From the NCBI RefSeq assembly GCF_035998295.1, contig NZ_DASYHS010000040.1:1-50329 (forward strand): a stretch of DNA of 50,329 nt. The letters run 5' to 3'. Under the pieces are notes generated by a model. The model searched no databases. It was not told where the DNA came from and saw nothing but the letters and a program-made list of their open reading frames with translations. Both the position numbers and the translations under genes were made by a program. The first letter of the stretch is position 1; every line of letters begins with the position of its first letter. The DNA is from DASYHS01 sp035998295 (GTDB lineage Bacteria; Pseudomonadota; Alphaproteobacteria; Azospirillales; Azospirillaceae). This document shows, piece by piece, positions 24,918-33,433 of this stretch.

Positions 24918-26057
24918 ATGCCCAGCCAAGGCCCCCTGGCCCTCTACCGCGAACGCCGGGGCACCGGCACGCTCAAGGCGGACGCCGCGCAGGAATACGC
25001 GGCCGAACGGCTGCAGAGCCTGCACGCCGCGCTGAAGGAATACCGGCCCTCGACCGGCAAGGCCGGCTGGCGCGAGCGCTTCGGCCTCGGCCGCCGCCAA
25101 GCGGAGCCGGAGCCGCCCCAGGGCCTGTACATCTACGGCGACGTCGGGCGCGGCAAGTCCATGCTGATGGACCTGTTCTTCGAGGCGTCCACGGTCGAGC
25201 GCAAGCGCCGGGTGCATTTCCACGCCTTCATGCTGGAGGTCCACCGCCGCCTGCACGAGATGCGCAACGCGCGCGCCGGCAAGGCCGACCGCAGCGTCGA
25301 CGAGAGCCTGCCCGAACTGGCGCGCCAGCTCTCGGAGGAGGCGTGGCTGCTGTGCTTCGACGAGTTCCACGTCACCGACATCGCCGACGCGATGATCCTG
25401 GGCCGGCTGTTCACGGCGCTGTTCGAGCGCGGCGTGGTCGTCGTCGCGACCTCGAACTGGCCGCCGGACGACCTCTACAAGGACGGCCTCCAGCGCCACC
25501 TGTTCCTGCCGTTCATCGCGCTGCTGAAGGAGCGGATGGACGTGGTCGAGCTGTCGGGGCCGGTCGACTACCGGCTGGAGCGTCTGAAGGGGCAGGCGGT
25601 CTATTTCCACCCGCTCGGCCCGGCGAGCCGGCAGGCGATGGCGGACGTCTTCGCCCGGCTGTCGGACGGCAGGGAGCCGAAGCCGGCGGCGCTGTGGACG
25701 CAGGGCCGCAAGGTGGAGGTGCGGCGCGCCTCGGGCTCGGTCGCCTGGTTCTCCTTCGAGGAGCTGTGCTCGCGTCCCCTGGGGGCGGCCGACTACATCG
25801 CGATCGCGACCCATTACGGCACGGTGCTGGTCGACGGCGTGCCGCGCCTGAAGGCGGCCCAGCGCAACGAGGCCAAGCGCTTCATGACCCTGATCGACGC
25901 GCTCTACGAGCACAAGGTCAAGACCGTGATCGCCGCCGAGGTCCCGCCCGAGCGGATCTACGAAGAAGGCACCCACGCCTTCGAGTTCCAGCGCACCGTC
26001 AGCCGCCTGATGGAGATGCAGAGCGAGGACTACATCGAGGCGCAGCACCTGACGTGA
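24918..26057 (+). CDS. zapE: Cell division protein ZapE (AFG1-like AAA ATPase)
   Basis: 379 residues. The AFG1/ZapE P-loop is GDVGRGKSM (residues about 74-82), Walker B is LLCFDEFHVTD, and sensor-region motifs are VVATSNWPPDDLYKDGLQR and FLPFIALL. The C-terminal RFMTLIDALYEHKVK is also diagnostic. The family binds membranes and, in E. coli, modulates the FtsZ ring; AFG1 homologues act in mitochondrial protein quality control. The ATG at 24918 matches the usual start; an ATG at 24882 would add twelve residues. In many alphaproteobacteria it precedes mdh, but here a lower-GC Fic cassette follows. Confidence 0.94.
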   Translation: MPSQGPLALYRERRGTGTLKADAAQEYAAERLQSLHAALKEYRPSTGKAGWRERFGLGRRQAEPEPPQGLYIYGDVGRGKSMLMDLFFEASTVERKRRVHFHAFMLEVHRRLHEMRNARAGKADRSVDESLPELARQLSEEAWLLCFDEFHVTDIADAMILGRLFTALFERGVVVVATSNWPPDDLYKDGLQRHLFLPFIALLKERMDVVELSGPVDYRLERLKGQAVYFHPLGPASRQAMADVFARLSDGREPKPAALWTQGRKVEVRRASGSVAWFSFEELCSRPLGAADYIAIATHYGTVLVDGVPRLKAAQRNEAKRFMTLIDALYEHKVKTVIAAEVPPERIYEEGTHAFEFQRTVSRLMEMQSEDYIEAQHLT

Positions 26058-26251
26058 GGATAGCAACGCGGGGCGCGATCTACGACGTGCTCAGGGGATG
26101 CTGGAGGAAGCGGGGAATTCTATCCGGCTCTCGTGACTTCGCAAGTGCCGGCTTGTTCACTAGGATGTGGCTATCGGACTTTATATCCGGTAGATTTAAC
26201 TGCTCGTGTCGGCATGCCGGATGCAGCTAAGAATTGTGGAGGAACATGTAG

Positions 26252-26428
26252 ATGGAATATTCACTTGACACGCTGGTTGAAATGGCGCGCCGGGTGAAAA
26301 TGACTCCGGAGCAGGAAGAGTCGCAGCGGCGAAGCTTCGCATATGGGAATGTGGCGTTTGAGAATCCCCTCGTCACGCGCGAGATGATAGACCGTGCTGC
26401 GGAAACCTTGCGGAGCCATGGCAACTGA
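26252..26428 (+). CDS. Small antitoxin of Fic system (VbhA-like)
   Basis: 58 residues: a helical N-terminus (MEYSLDTLVEMARRVKM), then QRRSFAYGNVAFENPLVTRE and a final helix. Size and position directly before a Fic gene fit the class I Fic antitoxins, which insert an inhibitory helix into the Fic active site. The usual inhibitory motif is [S/T]xxxE[G/N]; here the nearest match is SFAYGN, without the glutamate, while FEN lies four residues later. GGAGG lies about 10-12 nt before the ATG, which itself is preceded by an overlapping ATG-TAG. The 3' end overlaps the Fic start by 11 nt, indicating coupled translation. The family call rests on context and motif shape. Confidence 0.72.
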   Translation: MEYSLDTLVEMARRVKMTPEQEESQRRSFAYGNVAFENPLVTREMIDRAAETLRSHGN

Positions 26429-27107
26429 AGGGAGGGAGGGAGACCGCCACAGCGAGGGCCGTACTCCTGATCTAATCACCGACCCGCATCAACGAGCCGA
26501 GCGTGAATCGCTCAATGGCGTTGGGCAGGTTCGCGTCTTGTACGAGATGATCGACGAATGGTTGCAGCCGGGTCGTATCTTCCAGTTGCGCCCTTCGCGG
26601 ATCTTACAGCTTCATAGGCCTGCGTTGGACGGGCTTAGCTTATTTGCTGGATTATGGCGCCCAGGTGGTGTCGATATCCATGGCAGTCGTCATAACCCGC
26701 CTGGAGCTCACCTCGTGGCGGGGCTCATTGAAGAACTCTGCGACTATGTCAATAGTCACTGGGATCGCCCAGCCATACATTTGGCCAGCTACGTCATGTG
26801 GCGGCTGAATTGGATCCACCCTTTTGACGACGGAAATGGCCGCACTGCTAGAGCAGTCGCCTATCTAGTGCTGTGTACGAGACTGGGCTTCCGTCCTCCA
26901 GGCGAGCCGACAATCCCGGATCAAATTGTCAGCAACCGCAAGCCTTATTACACGGCGTTGGAAGCTGCCGATGCGAGCTTCGCTGAAACCGGTGTTCCTG
27001 ATATCTCTGCAATGGAAAAGCTTCTCGCCGACATGTTGGCGGCTCAGCTACTGCACGTGGTTGAGCGGGCATACGGTCAAAGCATCGACTTGAAAAAGGA
27101 AGAATAG
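26418..27107 (+). CDS. Fic family protein (probable AMPylating toxin)
   Basis: 229 residues. The canonical Fic motif HPFDDGNGRTAR begins at His134 and contains the catalytic His, the metal-binding acidic residue and the phosphate-binding GNGR, so it should be catalytically competent for transfer of AMP or another nucleotide to a target protein. No inhibitory [S/T]xxxE[G/N] helix is evident within the protein, consistent with inhibition supplied in trans by the small upstream protein. The ATG at 26418 is chosen over a GTG at 26394, which would overlap the antitoxin further. The gene lies in the lower-GC segment and ends 16 nt before a strong hairpin. Confidence 0.9.
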   Translation: MATEGREGDRHSEGRTPDLITDPHQRAERESLNGVGQVRVLYEMIDEWLQPGRIFQLRPSRILQLHRPALDGLSLFAGLWRPGGVDIHGSRHNPPGAHLVAGLIEELCDYVNSHWDRPAIHLASYVMWRLNWIHPFDDGNGRTARAVAYLVLCTRLGFRPPGEPTIPDQIVSNRKPYYTALEAADASFAETGVPDISAMEKLLADMLAAQLLHVVERAYGQSIDLKKEE

Positions 27108-27123
27108 GTACGGGCACTTCGGA

Positions 27124-27149
27124 GAGCGGCCGCCTCGCGGCGGCCGCTC
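27124..27149. terminator. Bidirectional terminator-like hairpin
   Basis: A perfect 11-bp inverted repeat, GAGCGGCCGCC / GGCGGCCGCTC, with a TCGC tetraloop lies between the convergent Fic and phytase-like genes. There is no T-run on either side. Confidence 0.6.
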
Positions 27150-27157
27150 CCCGCTCC

Positions 27158-29404
27158 TCACTTCGCCGCGGTTCGCACCGGGCCCAGGCGCAGGAACTGG
27201 GTCTCGCTGACCGCGCCGTCGACGCCGTCGTTGTCGGTGACCGCGACCATGGTGCCGTCGGCGGTCACGGCGAAGCCCTCGACCTTGTCCGGAGTCCAGC
27301 CCTTGGCCGCCGCCATCGCCGGCAGCAGGTCGAGCATCGCCGCCTTCTCCACTCTGGGCGCCGGCTCGCCGGCCGGGGCCGGCGCGACGTCCGCCAGCGA
27401 GACGCGGTAGACCATCTTCAGCGCGGCGTCGGGGCCGCCGCGGTTGTCGCGCTCGAGCACCGCGAACTCGCCCTTGCCGAGATGGGTGATCTCCGACAGG
27501 CCGACCCAGCCGCCGGCCGGGCTCTTCGGCGCGTCGAGCGGGTAGGCGACGAAGCCCCAGGCGCCGTCGGCCGGGGTGTAGACGGCCAGCTTCACCATGC
27601 CCTTGGCGTCGTCCTTCCACGACCGCTGCACGGCGAGGACGACGCGGGTCGTGCCGCCGGCATCGACGTATTCGCTGACCCCCTCGAAGCCGAAGCGGCT
27701 GGCCGCGGCGGCCACGGGCTCGGGCAGCGGCACCTCCTCGACCACCGTGCCGTCGGCGCGGACCTTGAGCAGGCGGTTGTCCATGCCCTTGTCCGGGTTG
27801 CCCTCGCTGGCGAGCCAGAAGCCGCCGTCGGCGGCCACCGCGATGCCTTCCAGGTCGTATTTCCCGGCGGCACCACCGGTCACGTCGACATGGGAGACGA
27901 TGCGCGCCGGCGTGTGCGCCGCGTCGATCGTGAAGATGCGGGCGACGTCGTAGAAGCTGTCGCTGACCGCGTACAGCCGGTTCGCGTCGCGCGGGTCGGC
28001 GGCGAGGCCGGACAGCGCGCCCCAGCCGATCGGGGCGCCGGTCGCCGGATCGGCCTGCGAGACGATGGTCGGGTAGGCGGGGGCGGCGGCGGTGCGCCGG
28101 TAGATGCCGATGGTGGCGCGCACGCCCTCCTCGGCGTCGTCCTCCTCGGAGGCGACCACCAGCAGGTCGCGCGACGGGATCGCGAGGACGCCCTCGGGGC
28201 CGGTGCCGGTCGGCAGGACCTGGAGCAGCTCCGGTGCTACGCCGGCGCCGCGGTCCTCGAACACGGCGACGAGGCCGGCGCGCTCGGCGTTCACGAAGAA
28301 CAGCGGCGTGCCGCCATAGACGCCGGCCGCCACGCCTTCCGGCTCCACGCCCTTCCTGGCCGCGCGCTTGGCGGGGTAGTGGCCATGCGCCATCGCCAGG
28401 TGCTCCATCAAGGCGCCGCTCTCGTATGCCACCTCGCCCCCGGCGGTCCAGATCGTGAAACCGCGCGAGCCGCCCTGGTAGTCGCCCTCGTCGGCGGTCA
28501 CGAAGCGTGCGCCGTCGAGCCACGCCACCGCGTCCGGCTCGCGCCGGACGTCGGCGAGGCTGCCGGTGCCGTCGACCCGCCGCCCCTCGGCGGTCGGGAT
28601 CGCCGACAGGCTCGCGGTGCCGGCGGAGAAATGGCCGGTCACCGCGCCCGCCTCGAGGTCGACGAGCGTGAGATGGTTGTTCTCCTGCAGGGTCACGACC
28701 GCGACGTTGTCGGCGTTGATCGAGACGAATTCCGGCTCCGGGTCCTCCGGCGCCACCTCGGCCAGCCCGGTCAGCGCGATTTTCGCGGGCCCGCCGCAGT
28801 CGGCCGGCATACCGTCCCCGCCGAGGCGGAACACGGCCAGATACCCGGCCGGCGGTTGCGGCAGGGCGCCGCCGTCCAGGTCCTCGTCGCGCTCGTTCTC
28901 GACGGCGACCGCAAGGAAGCGGCCGTCGGGGCCGGCGGCGAGCGAGTCCAGCTGGCCGCCGACGTCGCAGCGGGCGACAACCTCGCGGCTCGCGACATCC
29001 ACCACCGCAACGTGGCCGGACGGCTCGGCATGGGATGCGCTCGTGACGACCCCGACCAGCGCGTGGCCGCCCACGACCGTCACCGAGGTCGGCTCGCCGT
29101 CGAGCGCGGTGCGGCCCAGCGGGCGCGGGTCCGAGGGATCGGCGATGTCGACGAACGCGATCGCCGCGCCGGGGCTGTCGGTGTGCACGAGCGTCATGCC
29201 GTCTCCGGTGACGGAGACGATCTCGGCGACGGTCTCGGTCGCGCGATCGGTGCCCTCGGGCAGCGTCTCGTGAACCGGAAGCGTGGCGATGCGGTCGAAA
29301 TACGGAGCTTGCGCCGCCTGCGCGCCGCCAGGGGCGTCGAGTGTCGGGCGACCGGCGACGCCGAGCGCCAGGGAAAAGGCCATCAGGCCGAGGAAGGGTT
29401 TCAT
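27158..29404 (-). CDS. Secreted esterase-like/phytase-like beta-propeller protein
   Basis: 748 residues. A signal peptide (MKPFLGLMAFSLALGVAG) with probable cleavage at AQA places it in the periplasm or outside. Residues about 35-370 are propeller-like repeats (GHVAVVDVASREVVARC, FVSINADNVAVVTLQENNHL). The C-terminal half (about 440-745) matches the phytase-like/esterase-like domain: DLEGIAVAADGGFWLASEGN, ITHLGKGEFAVLERDN, KVEGFAVTADGTMVAVTDND. The DLEG and VEGF strands suit a metal/phosphate-ester site; the actual substrate is unknown. The start ATG gives a good signal peptide. A CGTGAC/GTGACG dyad lies 124 nt upstream. Confidence 0.88.
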   Translation of the reverse strand: MKPFLGLMAFSLALGVAGRPTLDAPGGAQAAQAPYFDRIATLPVHETLPEGTDRATETVAEIVSVTGDGMTLVHTDSPGAAIAFVDIADPSDPRPLGRTALDGEPTSVTVVGGHALVGVVTSASHAEPSGHVAVVDVASREVVARCDVGGQLDSLAAGPDGRFLAVAVENERDEDLDGGALPQPPAGYLAVFRLGGDGMPADCGGPAKIALTGLAEVAPEDPEPEFVSINADNVAVVTLQENNHLTLVDLEAGAVTGHFSAGTASLSAIPTAEGRRVDGTGSLADVRREPDAVAWLDGARFVTADEGDYQGGSRGFTIWTAGGEVAYESGALMEHLAMAHGHYPAKRAARKGVEPEGVAAGVYGGTPLFFVNAERAGLVAVFEDRGAGVAPELLQVLPTGTGPEGVLAIPSRDLLVVASEEDDAEEGVRATIGIYRRTAAAPAYPTIVSQADPATGAPIGWGALSGLAADPRDANRLYAVSDSFYDVARIFTIDAAHTPARIVSHVDVTGGAAGKYDLEGIAVAADGGFWLASEGNPDKGMDNRLLKVRADGTVVEEVPLPEPVAAAASRFGFEGVSEYVDAGGTTRVVLAVQRSWKDDAKGMVKLAVYTPADGAWGFVAYPLDAPKSPAGGWVGLSEITHLGKGEFAVLERDNRGGPDAALKMVYRVSLADVAPAPAGEPAPRVEKAAMLDLLPAMAAAKGWTPDKVEGFAVTADGTMVAVTDNDGVDGAVSETQFLRLGPVRTAAK

Positions 29405-29527
29405 GGTTTCGAGGCTCCATCCCGGATGAACCCCGATGCCGCGGCCGGCCATGGGCGGGCGCACGGGCCGCGCCTCGTTTCAGGCAGCGCCGCATGCGGC
29501 GAGGCGGCCGAAAGGTGCATCGGCTCC

Positions 29528-29545
29528 CGTGACCCTTTCGTGACG
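29528..29545. promoter_or_regulatory. CGTGAC-N6-GTGACG element upstream of the phytase-like gene
   Basis: Half-sites CGTGAC (29528-29533) and GTGACG (29540-29545) resemble the dyads at 35350 and 38194, but with a 6-bp spacer. The site lies 124 nt upstream of the phytase-like start. Membership in the same site family is tentative. Confidence 0.35.
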
Positions 29546-29574
29546 CTTCAGGGAAGGTTGAGCGACATGCGCCA

Positions 29575-30354
29575 TCAGCCCGGTGGGGCGGAGAGGCGGT
29601 ATCCGCCCTTCTCGCAGTGGAGATCCTCCAGCGTCAGGTGAGGAAACCGGTCCATCCAGTCCCGGATCATTGCCTGCTCGTCCGGTCGGTCGCCGTCGTC
29701 CACGTAGACGGCCCCTCCGGGACCAAGCCGCGGGATCAACAACGGCCCCGCCGGCCAGCGCGCCTCGGGTCCGGTCCGGGCGGGCGGGCCATCGACGAAC
29801 AGCAGGTCGATCCGGTCCGGCAAGGAGACCTCGCCGTACCAGGGCGCCGTCCGCCCCTCCACCCAGCGTTCCACGATGGGCGTGCCGAGCACCTCGGTGC
29901 GGTCGCCGACGCCCCATTCTTCGAGCATTGCCCTGGTCCTGGCCGCGAATTCGGGCGCGTGGTCGATGCTGACGATCCGCCCGCGGCCGACCTTGCGGCA
30001 GGCCAGGGCGAGCACCAGCGTGGAAACCCCGCTGCCGCATTCCACGATGCACTCCGGCCGCCGTTCGAGCACGTGCTTGACGAGAGCCAGGAGAATGTCC
30101 GGCGAGGCCGCCCAGCCCCGCATCGGCGGCAGCGGGCGATCCACCCCCAGCGTGTGTTCCAGCAGTCGCAACGATTGCGTCTGCTGGAACTGGTGAGCCG
30201 ATTCGTTCTTGATCCGCTTCAGCGTCAGCGTCGTCCGATTCTCGATCTCGAACGTCTTCAGATGGATCCTGCGGACCTTGAACGCCAGCCAGCCGAGCAT
30301 GGCCAGGCCCGCCAGGCCGACGGACATGAAAGCGAATATGCCAAAGCTCATCAT
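29575..30354 (-). CDS. Membrane-anchored class I SAM-dependent methyltransferase
   Basis: 259 residues. An N-terminal membrane helix (FGIFAFMSVGLAGLAMLGWL) is followed by a cytoplasmic basic segment and a Rossmann methyltransferase domain. The SAM loop is IVECGSGVSTLVLALAC, the acidic ribose-binding position follows in VSIDHAPEF, and a later strand is DLLFVDGPPA. The fold is of the Methyltransf_24 type, close to enzymes acting on glycans or small phenolics; the substrate is unknown. ATG codons at 30354 and 30351 are both possible starts. It is divergent from the OmpR-type regulator and 170 nt upstream of the phytase-like gene on the same strand. Confidence 0.85.
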   Translation of the reverse strand: MMSFGIFAFMSVGLAGLAMLGWLAFKVRRIHLKTFEIENRTTLTLKRIKNESAHQFQQTQSLRLLEHTLGVDRPLPPMRGWAASPDILLALVKHVLERRPECIVECGSGVSTLVLALACRKVGRGRIVSIDHAPEFAARTRAMLEEWGVGDRTEVLGTPIVERWVEGRTAPWYGEVSLPDRIDLLFVDGPPARTGPEARWPAGPLLIPRLGPGGAVYVDDGDRPDEQAMIRDWMDRFPHLTLEDLHCEKGGYRLSAPPG

Positions 30355-30620
30355 CCGAGCAATGCTCCCGGCCCGGGGTGCCTCATGCCGGCGACGGTAT
30401 GTCCGCCCGGCTTGCTCTGTGCTAACAGGGTCGGAGGATGTTTCATCCTCGCAAATCGGACTTCCCGCGATGATGGCTGCCGTACCCGTTCCGGTCGCCC
30501 GCCATCCCGCCCTATTAATCTCTCGTCAACCATTCAGTTCTATGCATTAGAGTTCGAACCTCCAAGACGGGCAGGGGCCGCGCGAGCGGGCCGCCTCCCG
30601 CGCCGGCACGAGGAATGGGG

Positions 30621-31382
30621 ATGGGGCTCCTCGGTCAATGGCATTCGCCGCAGCCCGGCGGCGCCGGGGCATCGGTCTCCGGCGGGGCGCGGATCGTGGT
30701 CGTCGAGGACGAGACGGCGCTGCGCGAGGACCTCGTCGAGTACCTGCGCCACTGCGGCCATTTCGCGGTCGGGGTGCCCAGCGGCGCCGTGCTGGACGAG
30801 TTGCTCGGGCGCAGCGCCTTCGACCTCGCGATCCTGGACGTCGGCCTGCCGGGCGAGGACGGTTTCGCGATCGCGCGCCGCCTGCGCGAGCGCTCCGGGA
30901 TCGGCATCGTGATGCTGACCGCGCGCGGCCAGTCGGCCGACCGCATCTCCGGCCTCGAGATCGGGGCCGACGCCTACATGGTCAAGCCGGTCGAACTGCG
31001 CGAGCTCGAGGCCCAGGCGAGGACGCTGCTGCGCCGGGTCCGTTCCTCCGGCGTGCCGGATGCCGCCGCGTCCCCGGTGCCGGGCTGGACGTTCGAGCCG
31101 GTGACCTGGCGCCTCGTCGCCCCGTCGGGCGCCGCCGTCCGGCTCACCGCGGCCGAAAGGCAGTTCCTGGCCCTCCTGACCCGCCATCCGGCCCAGCCGG
31201 TCTCGCGCGCGGAAGTGTTCCGGATGCTGGGCAAGCGCCAGTGGGAGGCGGGGGACCGCTCGGTCGACTCGCTCGTCCGCCGGCTGCGCGCCAAGGTCGA
31301 GCGGCAGACCGGCGAGGACCTGCCGGTCCAGTCCGTCCACGCGATCGGCTACGCCTTCACCGCCCCCGTCGTCATGCGCTGA
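30621..31382 (+). CDS. OmpR-family response regulator
   Basis: 253 residues. The receiver domain (about 24-140) has the acidic pair VVVEDET, phospho-acceptor D73 in ILDVGLPGEDG, the Thr in VMLTARG and the lysine in VKPVE. The C-terminal winged helix (about 158-250) contains LTAAERQFLALL and VDSLVRRLRAKVERQTG, so it binds DNA and regulates transcription. The ATG at 30621 has AGGA six nt upstream, better than the ATG at 30615. Its 3' end overlaps the convergent histidine kinase by 11 nt. That kinase or the REC-kinase at 33434 is the likely phosphodonor. It is a candidate reader of the CGTSAC-N5-GTGACG sites. Confidence 0.93.
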   Translation: MGLLGQWHSPQPGGAGASVSGGARIVVVEDETALREDLVEYLRHCGHFAVGVPSGAVLDELLGRSAFDLAILDVGLPGEDGFAIARRLRERSGIGIVMLTARGQSADRISGLEIGADAYMVKPVELRELEAQARTLLRRVRSSGVPDAAASPVPGWTFEPVTWRLVAPSGAAVRLTAAERQFLALLTRHPAQPVSRAEVFRMLGKRQWEAGDRSVDSLVRRLRAKVERQTGEDLPVQSVHAIGYAFTAPVVMR

Positions 31383-32415
31383 CCTCCCCGTCCGCGCCCC
31401 CCGGCGCCGTCTCGGAAAACACGAGCGTCACGGCCGTGCCCTGGCCGGGCGTGCTGTCCAGGCTCAGCCTGCCGCCGAGCGGCCCGGTCGCGAGGTTGTA
31501 GGCGATGTGCAGCCCCAGGCCCGTCCCGCCGCTGCCGCGCCGCGTCGTGAAGAACGGGTCGAAGACATGGGGGAGGCATTCCGGCGCGATCCCCCTGCCG
31601 TCGTCGCGGTGGACCAGCCGGACCATGTCCGGCGAGGGGCGGTCGACGGTGATCGCGATCGTGCCCCGGTCGCCTTCGCCGTAGGCGTGGAGCAGCGAGT
31701 TCAAGGTCAGGTTGGTGACGATCTGGGACAGGGCTCCGGGATCGCCGTCGACCTTCAGGCCCTCCGGGCATTCGACGCGGACCGCGTGCCCGGCCTGGCG
31801 CAGCCGGGGCTGCAGGCTGAGCAGGACCTCCTGGAGGTAGGAGCGCAGGTCGAAGCGCCGCCGCTCCGCGCTGACGCGGTCGACCGCCACCTGCTTGAAG
31901 CCCTGGATCAGCTCGGCCGCGCGGCGGCAGTTGGCGAGGATCAGGTCGGCCGTATCGCCCGCGGTCTCCAGGTAGCGGCGGAACTCCTGGCGCCCCGGGC
32001 CGCCCGCCTCGACCGAGCGCCGGAGCCGGTCGGTCGCGTCGGAGAGGTGGGAGGCGCAGGACAGGGCGATGCCGACCGGGGTGTTGACCTCGTGCGCGAC
32101 CCCGGCGACGAGGGCTCCCAACGAGGCGAGCTTCTCGGACTGGACCAGCGTCTCCTGGGCCTCCTCCAGGCGCTTCAGCGCGTCCTCGGCCTCGCGGCGG
32201 CGGTTCGCAAGCTCCTGGTTGACGGTCGCGAGCTGCTCCTGGAGGCGGTCGCTGACCCGCACGAGGCGCCGCTGCTCGCGGTAGCCGCGCTCGTAGGCGC
32301 CGATCAGCGCCTCGACGCCGTCCCTCACCGCCGGGTCGGCATCGGCCAGCCTGCCTCTCAGCAGCCTCGCCTCGTCGAGGACGCGCTCCTCCGTGTCGAA
32401 GAGGTTGAAGGTCAT
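31372..32415 (-). CDS. Soluble sensor histidine kinase of the Sia-like cluster
   Basis: 347 residues with no membrane segment. An N-terminal coiled coil (about 45-95: RLQEQLATVNQELANRRREA) leads to the H-box LASLGALVAGVAHEVNTP (His108). The ATPase domain has the N box LTLNSLLHA, G1 DDGRGI, an F box FDPFFTTRRG and G2 GTGLGLHIAYN, all intact. The ATG at 32415 is preferred to one 20 codons upstream, which would run into siaC. It lies 22 nt after the SiaC gene on the same strand, so SiaC is a plausible direct regulator. It takes the place that a diguanylate cyclase holds in siaABCD operons. Confidence 0.92.
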   Translation of the reverse strand: MTFNLFDTEERVLDEARLLRGRLADADPAVRDGVEALIGAYERGYREQRRLVRVSDRLQEQLATVNQELANRRREAEDALKRLEEAQETLVQSEKLASLGALVAGVAHEVNTPVGIALSCASHLSDATDRLRRSVEAGGPGRQEFRRYLETAGDTADLILANCRRAAELIQGFKQVAVDRVSAERRRFDLRSYLQEVLLSLQPRLRQAGHAVRVECPEGLKVDGDPGALSQIVTNLTLNSLLHAYGEGDRGTIAITVDRPSPDMVRLVHRDDGRGIAPECLPHVFDPFFTTRRGSGGTGLGLHIAYNLATGPLGGRLSLDSTPGQGTAVTLVFSETAPGGADGEVSA

Positions 32416-32437
32416 CGCGAAGGATGCTCCCGGCCGG

Positions 32438-32827
32438 TCAGGCCGGCGGGACCTCGGCCAGCCGGAAATCGACATGGTCGAGATCCTCGGAGAAGTCCTC
32501 GCCGAACTCCTGCATCGTATCGTCGCCCGGCGCGTAGCGCCAGTCGACCCGCACGGGCCGGCCGCGGGCCGCCTCGGCCTCCAGCATCTGCAGCAGGTTC
32601 ATCAGCACCTTGGCCGTGCTGCTGTTGAAGTAGATCAGCTCCACCGTCAGGCGGACGGGGGGGCCGTCCCGACGCTCCAGGAACCCGCGCAGCTCGGCGA
32701 CGACGGGCCCGAAGAAGCTGGCGGCGTCCTCGGGATAGGATTCGCCCCGCAGCGTCAGTTCGCCCGTCTCGAAGTCGAAATCGACTTCGGGCGACCGCTC
32801 GGTCGCCGCAATCCTCATCGCGCTCAT
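32438..32827 (-). CDS. SiaC-family regulatory phosphoprotein (DUF1987)
   Basis: 129 residues, the whole protein being one DUF1987/SiaC domain: SPEVDFDFETGELTLRGESY at the start and the family hallmark VELIYFNSSTAKVLMNLLQM. In Pseudomonas SiaC a Thr in the equivalent loop is phosphorylated by SiaB and dephosphorylated by SiaA; here Ser69 follows the conserved Asn and is the likely site, with Ser70 and Thr71 adjacent. Phosphorylation state decides whether SiaC binds its output partner. GAGG lies just before the ATG at 32827, 7 nt after the SiaB stop. The following gene is a histidine kinase, not a diguanylate cyclase. Confidence 0.9.
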   Translation of the reverse strand: MSAMRIAATERSPEVDFDFETGELTLRGESYPEDAASFFGPVVAELRGFLERRDGPPVRLTVELIYFNSSTAKVLMNLLQMLEAEAARGRPVRVDWRYAPGDDTMQEFGEDFSEDLDHVDFRLAEVPPA

Positions 32828-32834
32828 ACCGTCC

Positions 32835-33386
32835 TCAGATGCATGCTTTCAGGCAGAAGAAGACCCTGCCGTCGCCGGCGGGGGCGAAATCGTACTCGAT
32901 GGGCTCGCTCGCGCGTCGCGCGATCTCGATCAGCCCGATCGTCGCTCCCCGGCTGTCGTCGTCGGGAGCGGCGCGGAGCTGCTCCCGGTAGTAGGCCTTG
33001 ATCCCGTCCTTGTCGAGGCTGCGCAGGTGCTTGAGCCGGGCTTCCAGCTTCGGCACCTCGGACTCGCGCACGGCGTTGCCGCACACGATGAAGAACCGGC
33101 CGCCCTCGATGCCGATCGTCACCATCCCGGCGCTCAGCTCCACCTCGCGGTCGAGGCTGCCGCTGACCTTGTCCGCGGAGTAGCGGATGATGTTCTGGAC
33201 CTGCTCGACGAAGACCGAGAAGACCCGCTTCACGGTCCCGGTGTCGGCCTCCTCCAGCGCCATCTTCTGCCGCAGCGCCTCGCCCAGCGAGTAGAGGATG
33301 CCCTCGGAGACGTATCCGCTGAACGAGAAGACGATCCCGTTGGCATCCAGGGCCTTCTTGAAGGAGGAGTAGGTCTCGGCGAGCAT
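32835..33386 (-). CDS. SiaB-family protein kinase
   Basis: 183 residues. The family signature is FSFSGYVSEGILYSLGEALR at the start, a long helix with VEQVQNIIRYSADK where GHKL-like kinases bind ATP, then GNAVRESEV and, near the end, GATIGLIEIARRASEPIEYD. SiaB phosphorylates SiaC, opposing the phosphatase SiaA. An alternative ATG at 33437 overlaps the preceding kinase stop as ATGA and has GGGGA upstream; it would add 17 residues. It is flanked by the REC-histidine kinase (upstream) and SiaC (7 nt downstream), so the four minus-strand genes form an operon. Confidence 0.88.
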   Translation of the reverse strand: MLAETYSSFKKALDANGIVFSFSGYVSEGILYSLGEALRQKMALEEADTGTVKRVFSVFVEQVQNIIRYSADKVSGSLDREVELSAGMVTIGIEGGRFFIVCGNAVRESEVPKLEARLKHLRSLDKDGIKAYYREQLRAAPDDDSRGATIGLIEIARRASEPIEYDFAPAGDGRVFFCLKACI

Positions 33387-33433
33387 GGTCTGTGTTTCCA
33401 AGCCGGAAAGAGGGGCGGGGCCGGCGGCCCCGG

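Larger units (their letters stand above)
26058..27120. other. Lower-GC segment carrying a Fic toxin cassette
   Basis: From just after zapE to just before the hairpin at 27124, base composition and codon use change. One 60-base line inside (26641-26700) has 32 G/C, while one in zapE (25501-25560) has 39. The first 194 nt hold no recognisable gene and contain an A/T-rich patch around 26170-26200 that may be the cassette promoter. No integrase, insertion sequence or clear target duplication was seen. Recent acquisition is inferred from composition. Confidence 0.55.

Noticed and set aside
26058..27120. Insertion sequence or integron as the source of the Fic cassette
   Set aside because: No transposase, integrase, terminal inverted repeats or target duplication was visible. 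Only the base composition supports transfer.
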